Of a stretch of DNA of 64,000 nt, positions 40,728-49,139 are shown one piece after another; the stretch's first letter is position 1, and the number at the start of each line of letters is the position of its first letter. Source of the DNA: Micromonospora sp. NBC_01699 (GTDB lineage Bacteria > Actinomycetota > Actinomycetes > Mycobacteriales > Micromonosporaceae); contig NZ_CP109199.1 in NCBI RefSeq assembly GCF_036250065.1, positions 8,124,083 through 8,188,082 of the forward strand, written 5' to 3'. Position numbers and translations under genes: made by a program. The notes under the pieces were generated by a model. It made no database searches. It was given only the letters and a program-made list of their open reading frames with translations, and was not told where the DNA came from.

Positions 40728-41525
40728 TCAGCGACCCAGCCGGCGCAGGACCAGCGCCGGGCGGTCGGTGATGATGCCGTCCACCTCGCAGTCGAGGACC
40801 AGATCCAGATCGGCGGGCTCGTTGACCGTCCAGACATAAACCCGGTTGCCGGCCGCGCGCAGCGCCGACACCAACCGGGGACGGGCCCGGATCAGGCCGA
40901 TGCCGGGGCCGGCGATCCTGGCTCCGAACGGCAGCCGTCCCATCCGCAGCCAGGGCGGCAGCACCTCTAGCAGGAGCACGGTGGGCAGTCGCGGGGCCAG
41001 TTCGCGGACCCGGCGTACGGCCAGCGGCGAGAACGACATGACGGTGACCCGTACGGTCGCGTTCGGGCCGGTGTCGAGCAGCCCGTGCCGGCGGAGCAGG
41101 TCGACCAGCCGGCGCTCGACGTCGGCGCCGTACCTGGTCGGGTGTTTGGTCTCGATCAGCAGCTCGACCGGGCGACCGGCGGCGCGGACCGCGGCCAGCA
41201 GCCGGTCGAGGGTGAGTAGCCGGGTTCGGGACGGGTCGGCCGGTACGTCGGTCGGCAGGTCCTCCCCGGTCGGCGCGGTGTGCCACGAGCCGAAGTCGAG
41301 CCGGTCCAGCTCGGCGAGGGTACGCGTGCTCACCAGCCCGGTGCCGTTGCTGGTCCGGTCCAGCCGCCGGTCGTGTACGCAGACCAGGTGCCCGTCACGG
41401 GTCAGCCGGACGTCGCACTCCAACCCGTCGGCGCCCTCGTCGAGCGCCCGCAGGTACGCGGCGAGGGTGTGTTCGGGCAGCACCGCGGAGGAACCGCGGT
41501 GCGCGAACACGAGAGGTCCGGTCAT
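40728..41525 (-). CDS. Glycerophosphodiester phosphodiesterase
   Basis: A 265-residue enzyme of the GDPD family that releases glycerol 3-phosphate from glycerophosphodiesters. VFAHRGSSAVLPEHTLAAYLRALDEGADGLECDVRLTRDGHLVCVHDRRLDRT holds the catalytic HRG, ECDV and HD residues. LLIETKHP is the third motif, and YVWTVNEPADLDLVLDCEVDGIITDRP closes the barrel. No signal peptide is visible, so it is probably cytosolic. The ATG at 41525 lies two bases after the rhodanese gene stop, so both are in one operon. The protein ends at the 34-bp tandem repeat. Confidence 0.93.
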   Translation of the reverse strand: MTGPLVFAHRGSSAVLPEHTLAAYLRALDEGADGLECDVRLTRDGHLVCVHDRRLDRTSNGTGLVSTRTLAELDRLDFGSWHTAPTGEDLPTDVPADPSRTRLLTLDRLLAAVRAAGRPVELLIETKHPTRYGADVERRLVDLLRRHGLLDTGPNATVRVTVMSFSPLAVRRVRELAPRLPTVLLLEVLPPWLRMGRLPFGARIAGPGIGLIRARPRLVSALRAAGNRVYVWTVNEPADLDLVLDCEVDGIITDRPALVLRRLGR

Positions 41526-41527
41526 CC

Positions 41528-41863
41528 TCAGATCACTCGGGCCGGCTGCCCGTTCTCGCTGCTCACCGGCCGGCCGGAGGCGGCCCACTGCTGCATGCCG
41601 CCGTCGAGGTTGCGGACGTTGTCCCAGCCGTTGCCGAGCAGGTAGGAGACGACCTGACCGGAGCGGCCGCCGGACCGGCAGACCACTACCACGTCCCGAT
41701 CGGTGGGGAGCTCGGCGAGGCGGGCCGGCACCTCCATCATCGGCAGGTGGTGCGCGCCGGGCGCGTGGCCGGCCGCCCACTCGTCGGGTTCGCGTACGTC
41801 GAGCAGGTATGCGTCGTCGTCGACCTCGGACACCGTCACGCTGGGGATTCCAGATCCGTTCAC
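41528..41863 (-). CDS. Rhodanese-like sulfurtransferase domain protein
   Basis: A 111-residue single-domain rhodanese. YLLDVREPDEWAAGHAPGAHHLPM is the N-terminal motif, and VVVVCRSGGRSGQVVSYLLGNGWDNVRNLDGGMQQWAA carries the catalytic Cys in the CRSGGRS loop and the conserved GGMxxW. It could transfer sulfane sulfur or bind phosphate-like groups. Its partners are unknown. The GTG at 41863 is preferred because TAGGCT lies seven bases upstream. Starts at 41869 or 41866 would be too close to the -10. It is followed two bases later by the GDPD gene. Confidence 0.88.
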   Translation of the reverse strand: MNGSGIPSVTVSEVDDDAYLLDVREPDEWAAGHAPGAHHLPMMEVPARLAELPTDRDVVVVCRSGGRSGQVVSYLLGNGWDNVRNLDGGMQQWAASGRPVSSENGQPARVI

Positions 41864-41870
41864 GACCACC

Positions 41871-41876
41871 AGCCTA
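41871..41876 (-). promoter_or_regulatory. -10 element for leaderless rhodanese-GDPD transcript
   Basis: TAGGCT on the minus strand ends seven bases before the GTG at 41863, in the 57-base gap after the LCP gene stop at 41921. Confidence 0.4.
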
Positions 41877-41920
41877 GAGCCCGGACGGTCGGGGCGGCGC
41901 GGCCGGGCGGGCGAACCCCA

Positions 41921-43060
41921 CTACAGTCTGTTCACCCATTTAGGGTTGGCTTGTACCCATCCGTCCAGGTCGGGACCGCGCAGCGACTGGAAGAGTCCGG
42001 GCGCGCCGTCGTCCAGCATCACGTACGACGTGTCGCCGATCATCTCGGAGCGGGACGGCACCTGGATGCCCTTCATCGCCTCGGGGCGCAGACCGCGCAG
42101 GCCGAACAGGATGTCCTGGGTCTGTTTGCCGTTGGTGTCCACGGTCAGCGAGGCGCCCACCGCGCGGATCACCTGGTCGAGTTTCAGCGGGTTGGTACGC
42201 AGGTCGCTGGCGCTGGCCTTGTCCATGATCGCGCGGAGCAACTGCTGCTGGTGCCGCTGCCGGTCGAAGTCGCCCGCGGGCAGGTCGTAGCGCTGGCGGG
42301 CGTAGTCCAGCGCCGTCGCCCCGTTCATATCCTGACAGCCGGGGTTGAACTGGGTGTTGGTGTGGATCGACCGGACCGGGGTGTCGACGCACATCCGTAC
42401 GCCGCCGAGCAGGTCGATGACCTTGCGGAAGCCGGAGAAGTCGATCAGGGCCGCGCCGTCGAACCGAAGTCCGGTGACCTGGGTCAGGGTCGCCGAGAGC
42501 AGCCGTGCGCCGGGCTGTCCGCCGCCGCCGTAGTGGAACGCGGAGTTGATTTTGTCGGATCCGCCGGCGTAGGCGTTCGCGGGCGACGGCGGTATCTCCA
42601 CCAGCAGGTCCCGGGGTACGGAGATCAGGTAGGCCCGGTTCAGCCCGGCCGGGACGTGCGCGATCAGGATCGTGTCCGCCCGCTGGTCGCCCTGCTCGCT
42701 GGCGGCCCGCCGGTCCGAGCCGACCAGCAGGTAGTTGAGCGGACCGTTGCCGGTGCCCCCGTCCCGGCGGGCGGCCGGATCGAGCAGGAGTTCCTTGGCC
42801 AGGCTGCGGTCGTACCGTTGGGTCACACCGTGCAGGCTGAGGCTGGCGCCGACGGCGACCAGCACCAGGACGATGCCGAGGCCGAGCAGGAATCTGGGCC
42901 AACGTGCGGTACGGCGTGCCCGCTTCGTACGGCGGCGCCCCGATCCGCCCGAGGGTGACGAATCCGACTCGCGTTCCGGGTGCTCCGGCTGATCCCGAGT
43001 CACCCGCTTCGATTTGAACGTGACAGCCTCCCGGACCCCTGCCGCGTGGGCATCTCCCAC
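41921..43060 (-). CDS. LytR-CpsA-Psr (LCP) family glycopolymer ligase, first of three
   Basis: A 379-residue protein. A cytosolic basic N-terminus is followed by one membrane helix (FLLGLGIVLVLVAVGASLSL) and an extracytoplasmic LCP domain. LCP enzymes transfer lipid-linked glycopolymers such as teichoic acid or arabinogalactan onto peptidoglycan. Conserved residues include RADTILIAHVP, AYLISVPRDLLVEIP, DKINSAFHYGGG, GFRKVIDLLGGVRMCVD and LDYARQRY with its catalytic arginine. The start is uncertain (GTG 43060 is used) because no ribosome binding site is clear. It is the last of three LCP genes on this strand. Confidence 0.87.
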   Translation of the reverse strand: MGDAHAAGVREAVTFKSKRVTRDQPEHPERESDSSPSGGSGRRRTKRARRTARWPRFLLGLGIVLVLVAVGASLSLHGVTQRYDRSLAKELLLDPAARRDGGTGNGPLNYLLVGSDRRAASEQGDQRADTILIAHVPAGLNRAYLISVPRDLLVEIPPSPANAYAGGSDKINSAFHYGGGGQPGARLLSATLTQVTGLRFDGAALIDFSGFRKVIDLLGGVRMCVDTPVRSIHTNTQFNPGCQDMNGATALDYARQRYDLPAGDFDRQRHQQQLLRAIMDKASASDLRTNPLKLDQVIRAVGASLTVDTNGKQTQDILFGLRGLRPEAMKGIQVPSRSEMIGDTSYVMLDDGAPGLFQSLRGPDLDGWVQANPKWVNRL

Positions 43061-43113
43061 GTCCGGCCTGGATCCGGGCTACCCGCCCAGCGGCGTTTGT
43101 AGCGTCACGCCGG

Positions 43114-44313
43114 TCACTTCTTGGTCGAGATCACGTTCGGGTTGGCGGCGATGAAGTCGGCGAGCTTGTCGTCCCTGACCGCCTTGAACATCTCCAGGCT
43201 GATCGGCTTGAGCACCTCGCGCTCCTCCGCGCCCTCCGTGACGGAGTTGAAGTGGCCGTCGTTGGTGCGGAGCATGACCAGGTCGTTGGCGGCCACGCCG
43301 CGCATGGTGAAGACGAAGTCGGCGACCGGCGTACCGCCGGTGTCCAGCACGAACGCCTCGCCGGCGGACTTCACCAGCCCGTTCAGCTTGATCGGGTTGG
43401 TGATCACCCCGCTGTCCATCGCCTTCTTGGCCATCGCCTTGATCAGTTGCTGCTGGTGCTGCTGCCGGTCGTAGTCGCCGTTCTTCAGGCCGTAACGCTG
43501 GCGGGAGAAGTCCAGCGCCTCCCAGCCCTTCATGTCCCGGCAGCCCTTCTTGTGCACGATCGGCTTCATCGGCTTGCCGGACCGCTCGGCGTCCGAGTTC
43601 CACATCGGCTTACCGTCGACCCACTTCATGTGGTACGAGGTGACCTCCTGGTCGACACAGAGATGCACCGAGCCGAGCGCGTCGATGACCTTCTTGAAGC
43701 CCTCGAAGTTGATGATCGCGGCACCGTCGAAGCTGATGCCGGTCAGGTTCTTGATCGTCGCCGCCATCATCTGGGCGCCGCCGGCCCAACCGGCCCCGTT
43801 CTTGGCGCCGATCTCGAACGCGCTGTTGATCTTCGCCGTGCCGCCGCCCCAGCCGCTCTTCTTCGACGCCGGCACCTGCACCTCGGTGTCGCGGGGGATC
43901 GAGACCAGGTACGCCTGGTCGTGGCTGGCCGGGATGTGCAGCACGATGATGGTGTCCGCGCGGACGTTCTCCGGACCCCACGCACCGCGCACGTCCACGC
44001 CGAGCAGCAGCATGTTGATCGGACCCTCAAGGTCCTTGCCGCCCTCGGCGTCGCTCTTGCCGGCGTCACCGAGCAGGTTCTCCTGCTCGATGCCGCTGGT
44101 GGCCTGGTTGATCACGACCTTGCTGCCGACGATCGCGACGCCGCTGCTCACCAGCAGGACCGCGCCCATGATCAATGCGAGCCGGGCCCAGAGCGGATCC
44201 TTGCGCCGGGCGCGCTTGCCGCCCCTTGTGGACTTCCCGACCGTGGTTCCGGTGCGGCCCGGCGGCTCGGTCTGGTCCGGCGACGGGGAACGTCGGCTGG
44301 TTTGAACCGGCAT
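43114..44313 (-). CDS. LytR-CpsA-Psr (LCP) family glycopolymer ligase, second of three
   Basis: A 399-residue LCP protein. The N-terminus PVQTSRRSPSPDQTEPPG is cytosolic and rich in Ser, Pro and basic residues, then a membrane helix (ARLALIMGAVLLVSSGVAIVG). The LCP core has RADTIIVLHIP, AYLVSIPRDTEVQVP, AKINSAFEIGAKNG, GFKKVIDALGSVHLCVDQEVTSYHMKW and LDFSRQRY. The insert between the Cys and the RQRY block is longer than in the other two copies. The ATG at 44313 is preferred. The upstream gap (44314-44456) is less G+C-rich and probably holds the promoter, though no clear hexamers are seen. Confidence 0.87.
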   Translation of the reverse strand: MPVQTSRRSPSPDQTEPPGRTGTTVGKSTRGGKRARRKDPLWARLALIMGAVLLVSSGVAIVGSKVVINQATSGIEQENLLGDAGKSDAEGGKDLEGPINMLLLGVDVRGAWGPENVRADTIIVLHIPASHDQAYLVSIPRDTEVQVPASKKSGWGGGTAKINSAFEIGAKNGAGWAGGAQMMAATIKNLTGISFDGAAIINFEGFKKVIDALGSVHLCVDQEVTSYHMKWVDGKPMWNSDAERSGKPMKPIVHKKGCRDMKGWEALDFSRQRYGLKNGDYDRQQHQQQLIKAMAKKAMDSGVITNPIKLNGLVKSAGEAFVLDTGGTPVADFVFTMRGVAANDLVMLRTNDGHFNSVTEGAEEREVLKPISLEMFKAVRDDKLADFIAANPNVISTKK

Positions 44314-44456
44314 GCTCGCTCCACTTCGCGGATCGATGGGGGCGAGCCCACTGTACGGACAAGGGCGGAATCGCGCGAGTCTCGTACGTTTCAAACCTGT
44401 GTCTTGTTCCCCGTGTATCTCCGTCGATGGCTCGATTCGAGTGTTTCCGCTGCCAT

Positions 44457-45752
44457 TCAGTTACTGTCCGGGGTTGCCGGCGTACCGTTCGCCTGCGCCC
44501 ACTCGGCCATCTTGTCGGCCGCCATCGCCTGGTACATCGCCAGCGCCTTCTCCCGGTTGGACACCACCACCGACTCCCCGTTGATGGTGTCGCTGCCCAG
44601 GTTCGGACTGGTGTAGAAGTGCAGATTCTCGCCGCGCAGGTTGCGGAACTCGACCGCCATGTCGACCACCGAGAAACCCTGGTCGGCGGTGACCGCCGAG
44701 GTGACCGACTTGAGGAACGAGTTCAGCTTCGCCGGGTTGGTCAGCGTGCCGGAGCTGGCCGCCTTGTCCAGCAGGGCCTTGAGGAACTCCTGCTGGTGGC
44801 GCATCCGGGCGAAGTCGCCGTCCGGGAACTGGTAGCGCTGCCGGATCCAGTCCAGCGCCTCGGTGCCGTCCATGTGGTTGACGCCCTTGTTGAACTTGCG
44901 GAAGGGCTTGTGGATCGAGGTGGTGGTCTGCTCGACGGTCAGGTCCACCCCGCCGAGCGCGTCGGTGACCTCCTTGAAGCCACCGAAGTCGATCGCCATC
45001 ACGTGGTGGATGCGCACGTCGGTGACGCACTCCACGGTCCGTACGGCCAGCGGCAGGCCGCCGAATGCGAACGCACCGTTGATCTTCCCTCGCGCTCCGC
45101 TGCCGCACTCCGCCCCGGCTCCGTCCGGAATGGGTACGTATAGATCGCGGGGAATGGAGACGAGGTAGGCCGCTTTGTGGTCGGCCGGAATGTGCATCAC
45201 GATGATCGTGTCGGCCCGCCATTCGCTCTTCTGGTCCACCGGCGCGTCGGGGTCGCGCGAGTCACTGCCCACCAGCAGGATGTTGAGCGCGCCGTTGACC
45301 GACTTCGGCCGTTCGCCGGTGAGTTCCGAGAACGGGTCGGTCCGGGCCAGGTCGTTGTCCAGGCCGCGTACGTAGATCCAGGTGCCGCCGGCGGCGAGTA
45401 GGGCGAGCACGAGTACGGCGGCACCGGCCACCATGGCGATCCGGCCCCAGCGGGGGCGCGGGCCGGGTCGTACCGGTCCACCGGGCGGCACCGGTCCACC
45501 GGGTCCGGTCGGCCCACCCGGCCCGTTGGGTCCGCCGGGTCCACTCGGTCCGGTCGGTCCACTCGGTCCGGTCGGCCCGCCGGGAACGGCGGCGTACTCC
45601 CGGTCCCGCCCGCGCGGGGCCCGGCCGTAGGTGCGGCCGGTGCGTCCGGAGTCGGATCCGGAAACGGATCCGCGTCCGGCGGTGCCACCACTCGAACGCA
45701 GGTGGACGGAGACGGGCAGGGGACCGGCAGACGCGCTGGCTGACATGTCCAT
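44457..45752 (-). CDS. LytR-CpsA-Psr (LCP) family ligase with collagen-like cytosolic segment, third of three
   Basis: A 431-residue LCP protein. Between residues 55 and 95 the cytosolic tail is a run of GPTGPSGPTGPSGPGGP-type triplets, a collagen-like Gly-Pro-X array, before the membrane helix (IAMVAGAAVLVLALLAAGG). The LCP core has RADTIIVMHIPADH, AYLVSIPRDLYVPIP, GKINGAFAFGG, GFKEVTDALGGVDLTV and LDWIRQRYQF. The collagen-like part is unusual for this family and lies on the cytosolic side. The start is ATG 45752 or 45746, and no ribosome binding site decides between them. It begins 48 bases past the stop of the upstream sugar-nucleotide enzyme gene. Confidence 0.87.
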   Translation of the reverse strand: MDMSASASAGPLPVSVHLRSSGGTAGRGSVSGSDSGRTGRTYGRAPRGRDREYAAVPGGPTGPSGPTGPSGPGGPNGPGGPTGPGGPVPPGGPVRPGPRPRWGRIAMVAGAAVLVLALLAAGGTWIYVRGLDNDLARTDPFSELTGERPKSVNGALNILLVGSDSRDPDAPVDQKSEWRADTIIVMHIPADHKAAYLVSIPRDLYVPIPDGAGAECGSGARGKINGAFAFGGLPLAVRTVECVTDVRIHHVMAIDFGGFKEVTDALGGVDLTVEQTTTSIHKPFRKFNKGVNHMDGTEALDWIRQRYQFPDGDFARMRHQQEFLKALLDKAASSGTLTNPAKLNSFLKSVTSAVTADQGFSVVDMAVEFRNLRGENLHFYTSPNLGSDTINGESVVVSNREKALAMYQAMAADKMAEWAQANGTPATPDSN

Positions 45753-45800
45753 CAGGGTACGGAGCGAAGCCAAGGGGCGCTGGTCAGCAACCGCCCGGTG

Positions 45801-46778
45801 TCAGCCCAACCGGTGACTGAAGTGCTCGATCGTACGACGGAGCCCCTCCTGCGGCGGGATGGTCGGCGCGTAGCCCAGCCGCTCGCGGGCCAGGGTCAGG
45901 TCCGGCCGGCGCATCTCCGGGTCGTCCGCGGTCCGGTTGACGTACGTCACCGAGGAACGGCTCCCGGTCAGGGTCACTATCAGTTCGGCCAGCTCGGTCA
46001 TGGACACCTCGTGCTCGGTGCCGCAGTTGATCGGGCCGGTCTCGGTCGAGTCGAGCAGCATCAGGATGCCGCGGACCAGGTCGTCGACGTAGCAGATCGA
46101 GCGGGTCTGGGTGCCGGTGCCGTGGACCGTGATCGGCTCGCCGCGCAGGGCCTGGGTGATGAAGGTCGGGATGGCCCGCCCGTCGTCCGGCCGCATCCTG
46201 GGCCCGTACGTGTTGAAGATCCGGACGATTCCGGCGTCGAGACCGTGGAAGCGGTGGTAGGCCATGGTGGCCGCCTCGGCGAACCGCTTGGCCTCGTCGT
46301 AGACGCTCCGGATGCCGACCGGGTTCACGTTGCCCCAGTAGGTTTCCCGCTGCGGGTGCTCCCTCGGGTCGCCGTACGCCTCGGAGGTGGAGGCCATGAC
46401 GAACCGGGCACCGTCGGCGACGGCCCGGTCGAGCAGGTGCAGGGTGGCGATGGAACCGACCCGCAGGATCTCGATCGGCAGCGTGGCGAAGTCGGTCGGG
46501 CTCGCCGGGGACGCCAGGTGCAGGATCGCGTCGAACCGCGCGGCGATCGCCGGCTGGTGCTGCGGCAGCCCCTCGGAGACGTCGGCCTCGACCAGGGTGA
46601 ACCGGGGGTGCTCGATCAGGTGGGCGACGTTGTCCTTCGACCCGGTGACGAAGTTGTCCATCGCGACAACCGTGCAACCGCGGGCGATCAGCGCGTCTAC
46701 CAGGTGAGACGGGACGAAACCAGCGCCTCCGGTGACGAGTATGCGGTGACCTTGTCCGAATCGCTGGGCTACCACCAT
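45801..46778 (-). CDS. UDP-glucuronate decarboxylase-like NAD-dependent epimerase
   Basis: A 325-residue short-chain dehydrogenase-type sugar-nucleotide enzyme. The signature STSEAYGDPREHPQRETYWGNVNPVGIRSVYDEAKRFAEA, with catalytic YxxxK, is that of UDP-xylose synthase, which oxidises and decarboxylates UDP-glucuronate. The nucleotide-binding loop reads GGAGFVPSH, so the third glycine of the usual GGAGFIGSH is a proline, an unusual change. Context next to LCP ligases suggests a role in cell-wall or surface glycan precursors. An alternative is a related epimerase acting on another UDP-sugar. The ATG at 46778 is supported by TAGGCT at leaderless distance. Confidence 0.82.
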   Translation of the reverse strand: MVVAQRFGQGHRILVTGGAGFVPSHLVDALIARGCTVVAMDNFVTGSKDNVAHLIEHPRFTLVEADVSEGLPQHQPAIAARFDAILHLASPASPTDFATLPIEILRVGSIATLHLLDRAVADGARFVMASTSEAYGDPREHPQRETYWGNVNPVGIRSVYDEAKRFAEAATMAYHRFHGLDAGIVRIFNTYGPRMRPDDGRAIPTFITQALRGEPITVHGTGTQTRSICYVDDLVRGILMLLDSTETGPINCGTEHEVSMTELAELIVTLTGSRSSVTYVNRTADDPEMRRPDLTLARERLGYAPTIPPQEGLRRTIEHFSHRLG

Positions 46779-46784
46779 GCCGCC

Positions 46785-46790
46785 AGCCTA
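46785..46790 (-). promoter_or_regulatory. -10 element for leaderless sugar-nucleotide enzyme transcript
   Basis: TAGGCT on the minus strand ends six bases before the ATG at 46778. Confidence 0.4.
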
Positions 46791-46895
46791 CCCAGGATGC
46801 CGATCTCGGGTGGGTCATGGGTGGCGGGGGGTGACCGTACGGCAGCGGTTGTGTCGGTGCGTCGTTGATCGGTTGCTCAGGGTCGGTAACCGCTG

Positions 46896-46934
46896 TTCGG
46901 TGCCGGGCAACCCGAGGTCGCCCGGCACCGAACA
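46896..46934 (-). terminator. Perfect 14-bp hairpin after the acetate symporter
   Basis: Arms GTTCGGTGCCGGGC (46896-46909) and GCCCGGCACCGAAC (46921-46934) are perfectly complementary around an 11-base loop. The hairpin lies 17 bases past the symporter stop, the normal place for an intrinsic terminator of the DUF485-actP operon. Confidence 0.7.
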
Positions 46935-46950
46935 TGCTGCCCGGATCGGG

Positions 46951-48624
46951 TCAGTGCGCGCCGTGTCCGGTGAGCGCCCGCACCTCAAGCTCCGCGTACT
47001 TCTCGTCGTCGGTCTCCTTGGACACGATCGTGCCGATCCAGCCGGCCAGGAAGCCGAGCGGGATCGAGATGATGCCCGGGTTGGACAACGGGAACCACTG
47101 CCAGTCGTGGTCCGGGAACATCGAGGTGGCCGCCCCGGAGACGACCGGGGAGAAGAACACCAGCAGTACGGCGCTGAGCAGGCCGCCGTAGATCGCCCAG
47201 ACCGCGCCGGAGGTGTTGAACCGCTTCCAGAACAGGCTGAACAGGATGGCCGGCAGGTTGCCGGACGCGGCGACCGCGAACGCCAGCGCCACCAGGAAGG
47301 CGACGTTGAGGTTCTGCGCGAAGATCGACAGTGCGATCGAGATCGCGCCGATCACGAACGCCGAGATCCGGGCGACCCGGACCTCCTGCCGCTCCGACGC
47401 CTCGCCGCGCTTGATCACGTTGGCGTAGAAGTCGTGCGCCAGGCTGGACGACGACGCCAGGGTGAGGCCGGCGACCACGGCGAGGATGGTCGCGAAGGCG
47501 ACCGCCGCGATGATCGCGAGCAGGGTGGCCCCGCCCAGTTCGCCGCCGAAGAAGTCGGCACCGAGGGCCTGGGCGAGCTGCGGCGCGGCGGTGTTGCCGG
47601 CCTTGTCCTGCGCGGTGATCGCCTCCCCGCCCACCAGGGCTGCCGCGCCGAAGCCGAGGGCCAGGGTGAACAGGTAGAAGGTGCCGATGATGCCGATCGC
47701 CCAGAGCACGCTCTTGCGGGCCGCCTTCGCGGTCGGCACGGTGTAGAAGCGGATCAGGATGTGCGGCAGCCCGGCGGTGCCGAGCACCAGGGCGATGCCG
47801 AGCGAGAGCAGGTCGACCTTGTTGTAGAAGGTCTGGGTGGCGTTGCCGGCCACCTCCACGCCGTACCGCAGGCCGGGTTCGAGGAACGCGTCCCCCTTGC
47901 CGGAGGATGCCGCCGCGTCGCCGAGCAGCGCGGACAGGTTGAACTTGTAGTGGGCCAGCACCAGCAGGGTCATCACCAGCGCGCCGGTCATCAGCAGGAA
48001 CGCCTTGACGATCTGCACGTACGTGGTGCCCTTCATGCCACCCACGGTCACGTAGATGATCATGAGGGCGCCGACCATGATGATGGTCGCGATCTTGGCG
48101 GCGTCGGCGTCCATGCCCAGGAACGTCGTCCCCGGCCGGATCCCCAGCAGCAGCGCGACCAGTGCGCCCGCGCCGACCATCTGGGCCAGCAGGTAGAAGA
48201 TCGACACGGTGATGGTGGAGACCGCGGCGGCGGTCCGGACCGGTCGCTGCCGCATCCGGAACGCCAGCACGTCCGCCATCGTGTAGCGGCCGGAGTTGCG
48301 CAGCAGTTCGGCCACCAGCAGCAGGGCGACCAGCCACGCGACCAGGAAGCCGATCGAGTAGAGGAAGCCGTCGTAGCCGTACAGGGCGATGATGCCGGCG
48401 ATGCCGAGGAACGAGGCCGCCGACATGTAGTCGCCGCCGATCGCCATGCCGTTCTGGAAACCGGTGAACGAGCGGCCACCGGCGTAGAAGTCGGTGGCGG
48501 TCTTGGTCTGCCGGCTGGCCCAGATGGTGATGCCCAGGGTGGCCGCGACGAAGACCAGGAACAGCGTGATGGTGAGCGTACGGGCGGTGTTGTCCCCGGC
48601 CGCCGCGGCGAACACGTCGGTCAT
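46951..48624 (-). CDS. actP: Cation/acetate symporter (ActP type)
   Basis: A 557-residue sodium:solute symporter with about 13 membrane helices that imports acetate or related short carboxylates. TATDFYAGGRSFTGFQNGMAIGGDYMSAASFLGIAG near residue 45 is the ActP signature. GTAGLPHILIRFYTVP and AFATILAVVAGLTLASSSSLAHDFYANVI also match. Length is normal. Its ATG overlaps the stop of the upstream DUF485 gene (ATGA), as is standard for yjcH-actP pairs. A CRP-like palindrome upstream of the operon fits catabolite control of acetate uptake. Confidence 0.93.
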   Translation of the reverse strand: MTDVFAAAAGDNTARTLTITLFLVFVAATLGITIWASRQTKTATDFYAGGRSFTGFQNGMAIGGDYMSAASFLGIAGIIALYGYDGFLYSIGFLVAWLVALLLVAELLRNSGRYTMADVLAFRMRQRPVRTAAAVSTITVSIFYLLAQMVGAGALVALLLGIRPGTTFLGMDADAAKIATIIMVGALMIIYVTVGGMKGTTYVQIVKAFLLMTGALVMTLLVLAHYKFNLSALLGDAAASSGKGDAFLEPGLRYGVEVAGNATQTFYNKVDLLSLGIALVLGTAGLPHILIRFYTVPTAKAARKSVLWAIGIIGTFYLFTLALGFGAAALVGGEAITAQDKAGNTAAPQLAQALGADFFGGELGGATLLAIIAAVAFATILAVVAGLTLASSSSLAHDFYANVIKRGEASERQEVRVARISAFVIGAISIALSIFAQNLNVAFLVALAFAVAASGNLPAILFSLFWKRFNTSGAVWAIYGGLLSAVLLVFFSPVVSGAATSMFPDHDWQWFPLSNPGIISIPLGFLAGWIGTIVSKETDDEKYAELEVRALTGHGAH

Positions 48625-48971
48625 CGGGACTCAACCCCCTGGTCGAGTTCTGCCCGGATCCTGTCCGCGACCGGGTCGAGCTTGCGATCGGCGTAGCGGG
48701 AGTACAGCCACGCGATCAGGAACGTGGAGACGAACTGCAACAGCCCGAAGATGAGGGCCACGTTGATGTTGCTGCCGAAGAGCTTCGTACTCATGAAACC
48801 GCGGGCGTACGCGGAGAGGATCACGTAGAGCGCGTACCAGAGGAAGAACGCCACCGTCATCGGGAAGACGAAACCGCGTAGCGCCTTGCGGAGCCCGCTG
48901 AACTCGTCCGACTGCTGAACTGCGACGTACCGATCCGGCGCACTCGCCGGTGCGGGAGCATCCGTGGACAT
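48621..48971 (-). CDS. DUF485 small membrane protein, symporter partner (YjcH-like)
   Basis: A 116-residue membrane protein with two helices (FVFPMTVAFFLWYALYVILSA and NVALIFGLLQFVSTFLIAWLY). FGLLQFVSTFLIAWLYSRYADRKLDPVADRIR is the DUF485 signature. It is always found with ActP-type symporters and is probably an accessory subunit. The ATG at 48971 is preferred over the GTG at 48983, and the first 25 residues are disordered. Four-base overlap with actP shows coupling. The 168-base gap upstream carries a palindrome suited to a CRP-type regulator. Confidence 0.88.
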   Translation of the reverse strand: MSTDAPAPASAPDRYVAVQQSDEFSGLRKALRGFVFPMTVAFFLWYALYVILSAYARGFMSTKLFGSNINVALIFGLLQFVSTFLIAWLYSRYADRKLDPVADRIRAELDQGVESR

Positions 48972-49094
48972 GGGAGTCACCACCTTCGCAGGTGTGGGGG
49001 ATTTCGCGCACCGTAAGGACCCGGCCGACCTGCCGGAAAGCGGTGTACGGGCCCCTGCGGGCGGCTGCGCCGAACGGGCTACTGGCTGCGCCGA

Positions 49095-49108
49095 GTGACC
49101 TCGGTCAC
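49095..49108. promoter_or_regulatory. CRP/GlxR-like palindrome upstream of the acetate symporter operon
   Basis: GTGACCTCGGTCAC is a perfect 14-bp palindrome that fits the actinobacterial Crp pattern GTG-N6-GNCAC. It lies 124 bases before the DUF485 start at 48971. CRP-type control of acetate uptake is known in actinobacteria, but here the link is inferred from sequence only. Confidence 0.4.
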
Positions 49109-49139
49109 GTCGCTCAACGGTGCGGCCGACGTCGCGTCG

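Noticed and set aside
46777-48696. Plus-strand open frame of 639 codons over the acetate symporter
   Set aside because: Shadow of actP; composition is dominated by Arg, Asp and Glu runs with no fold.
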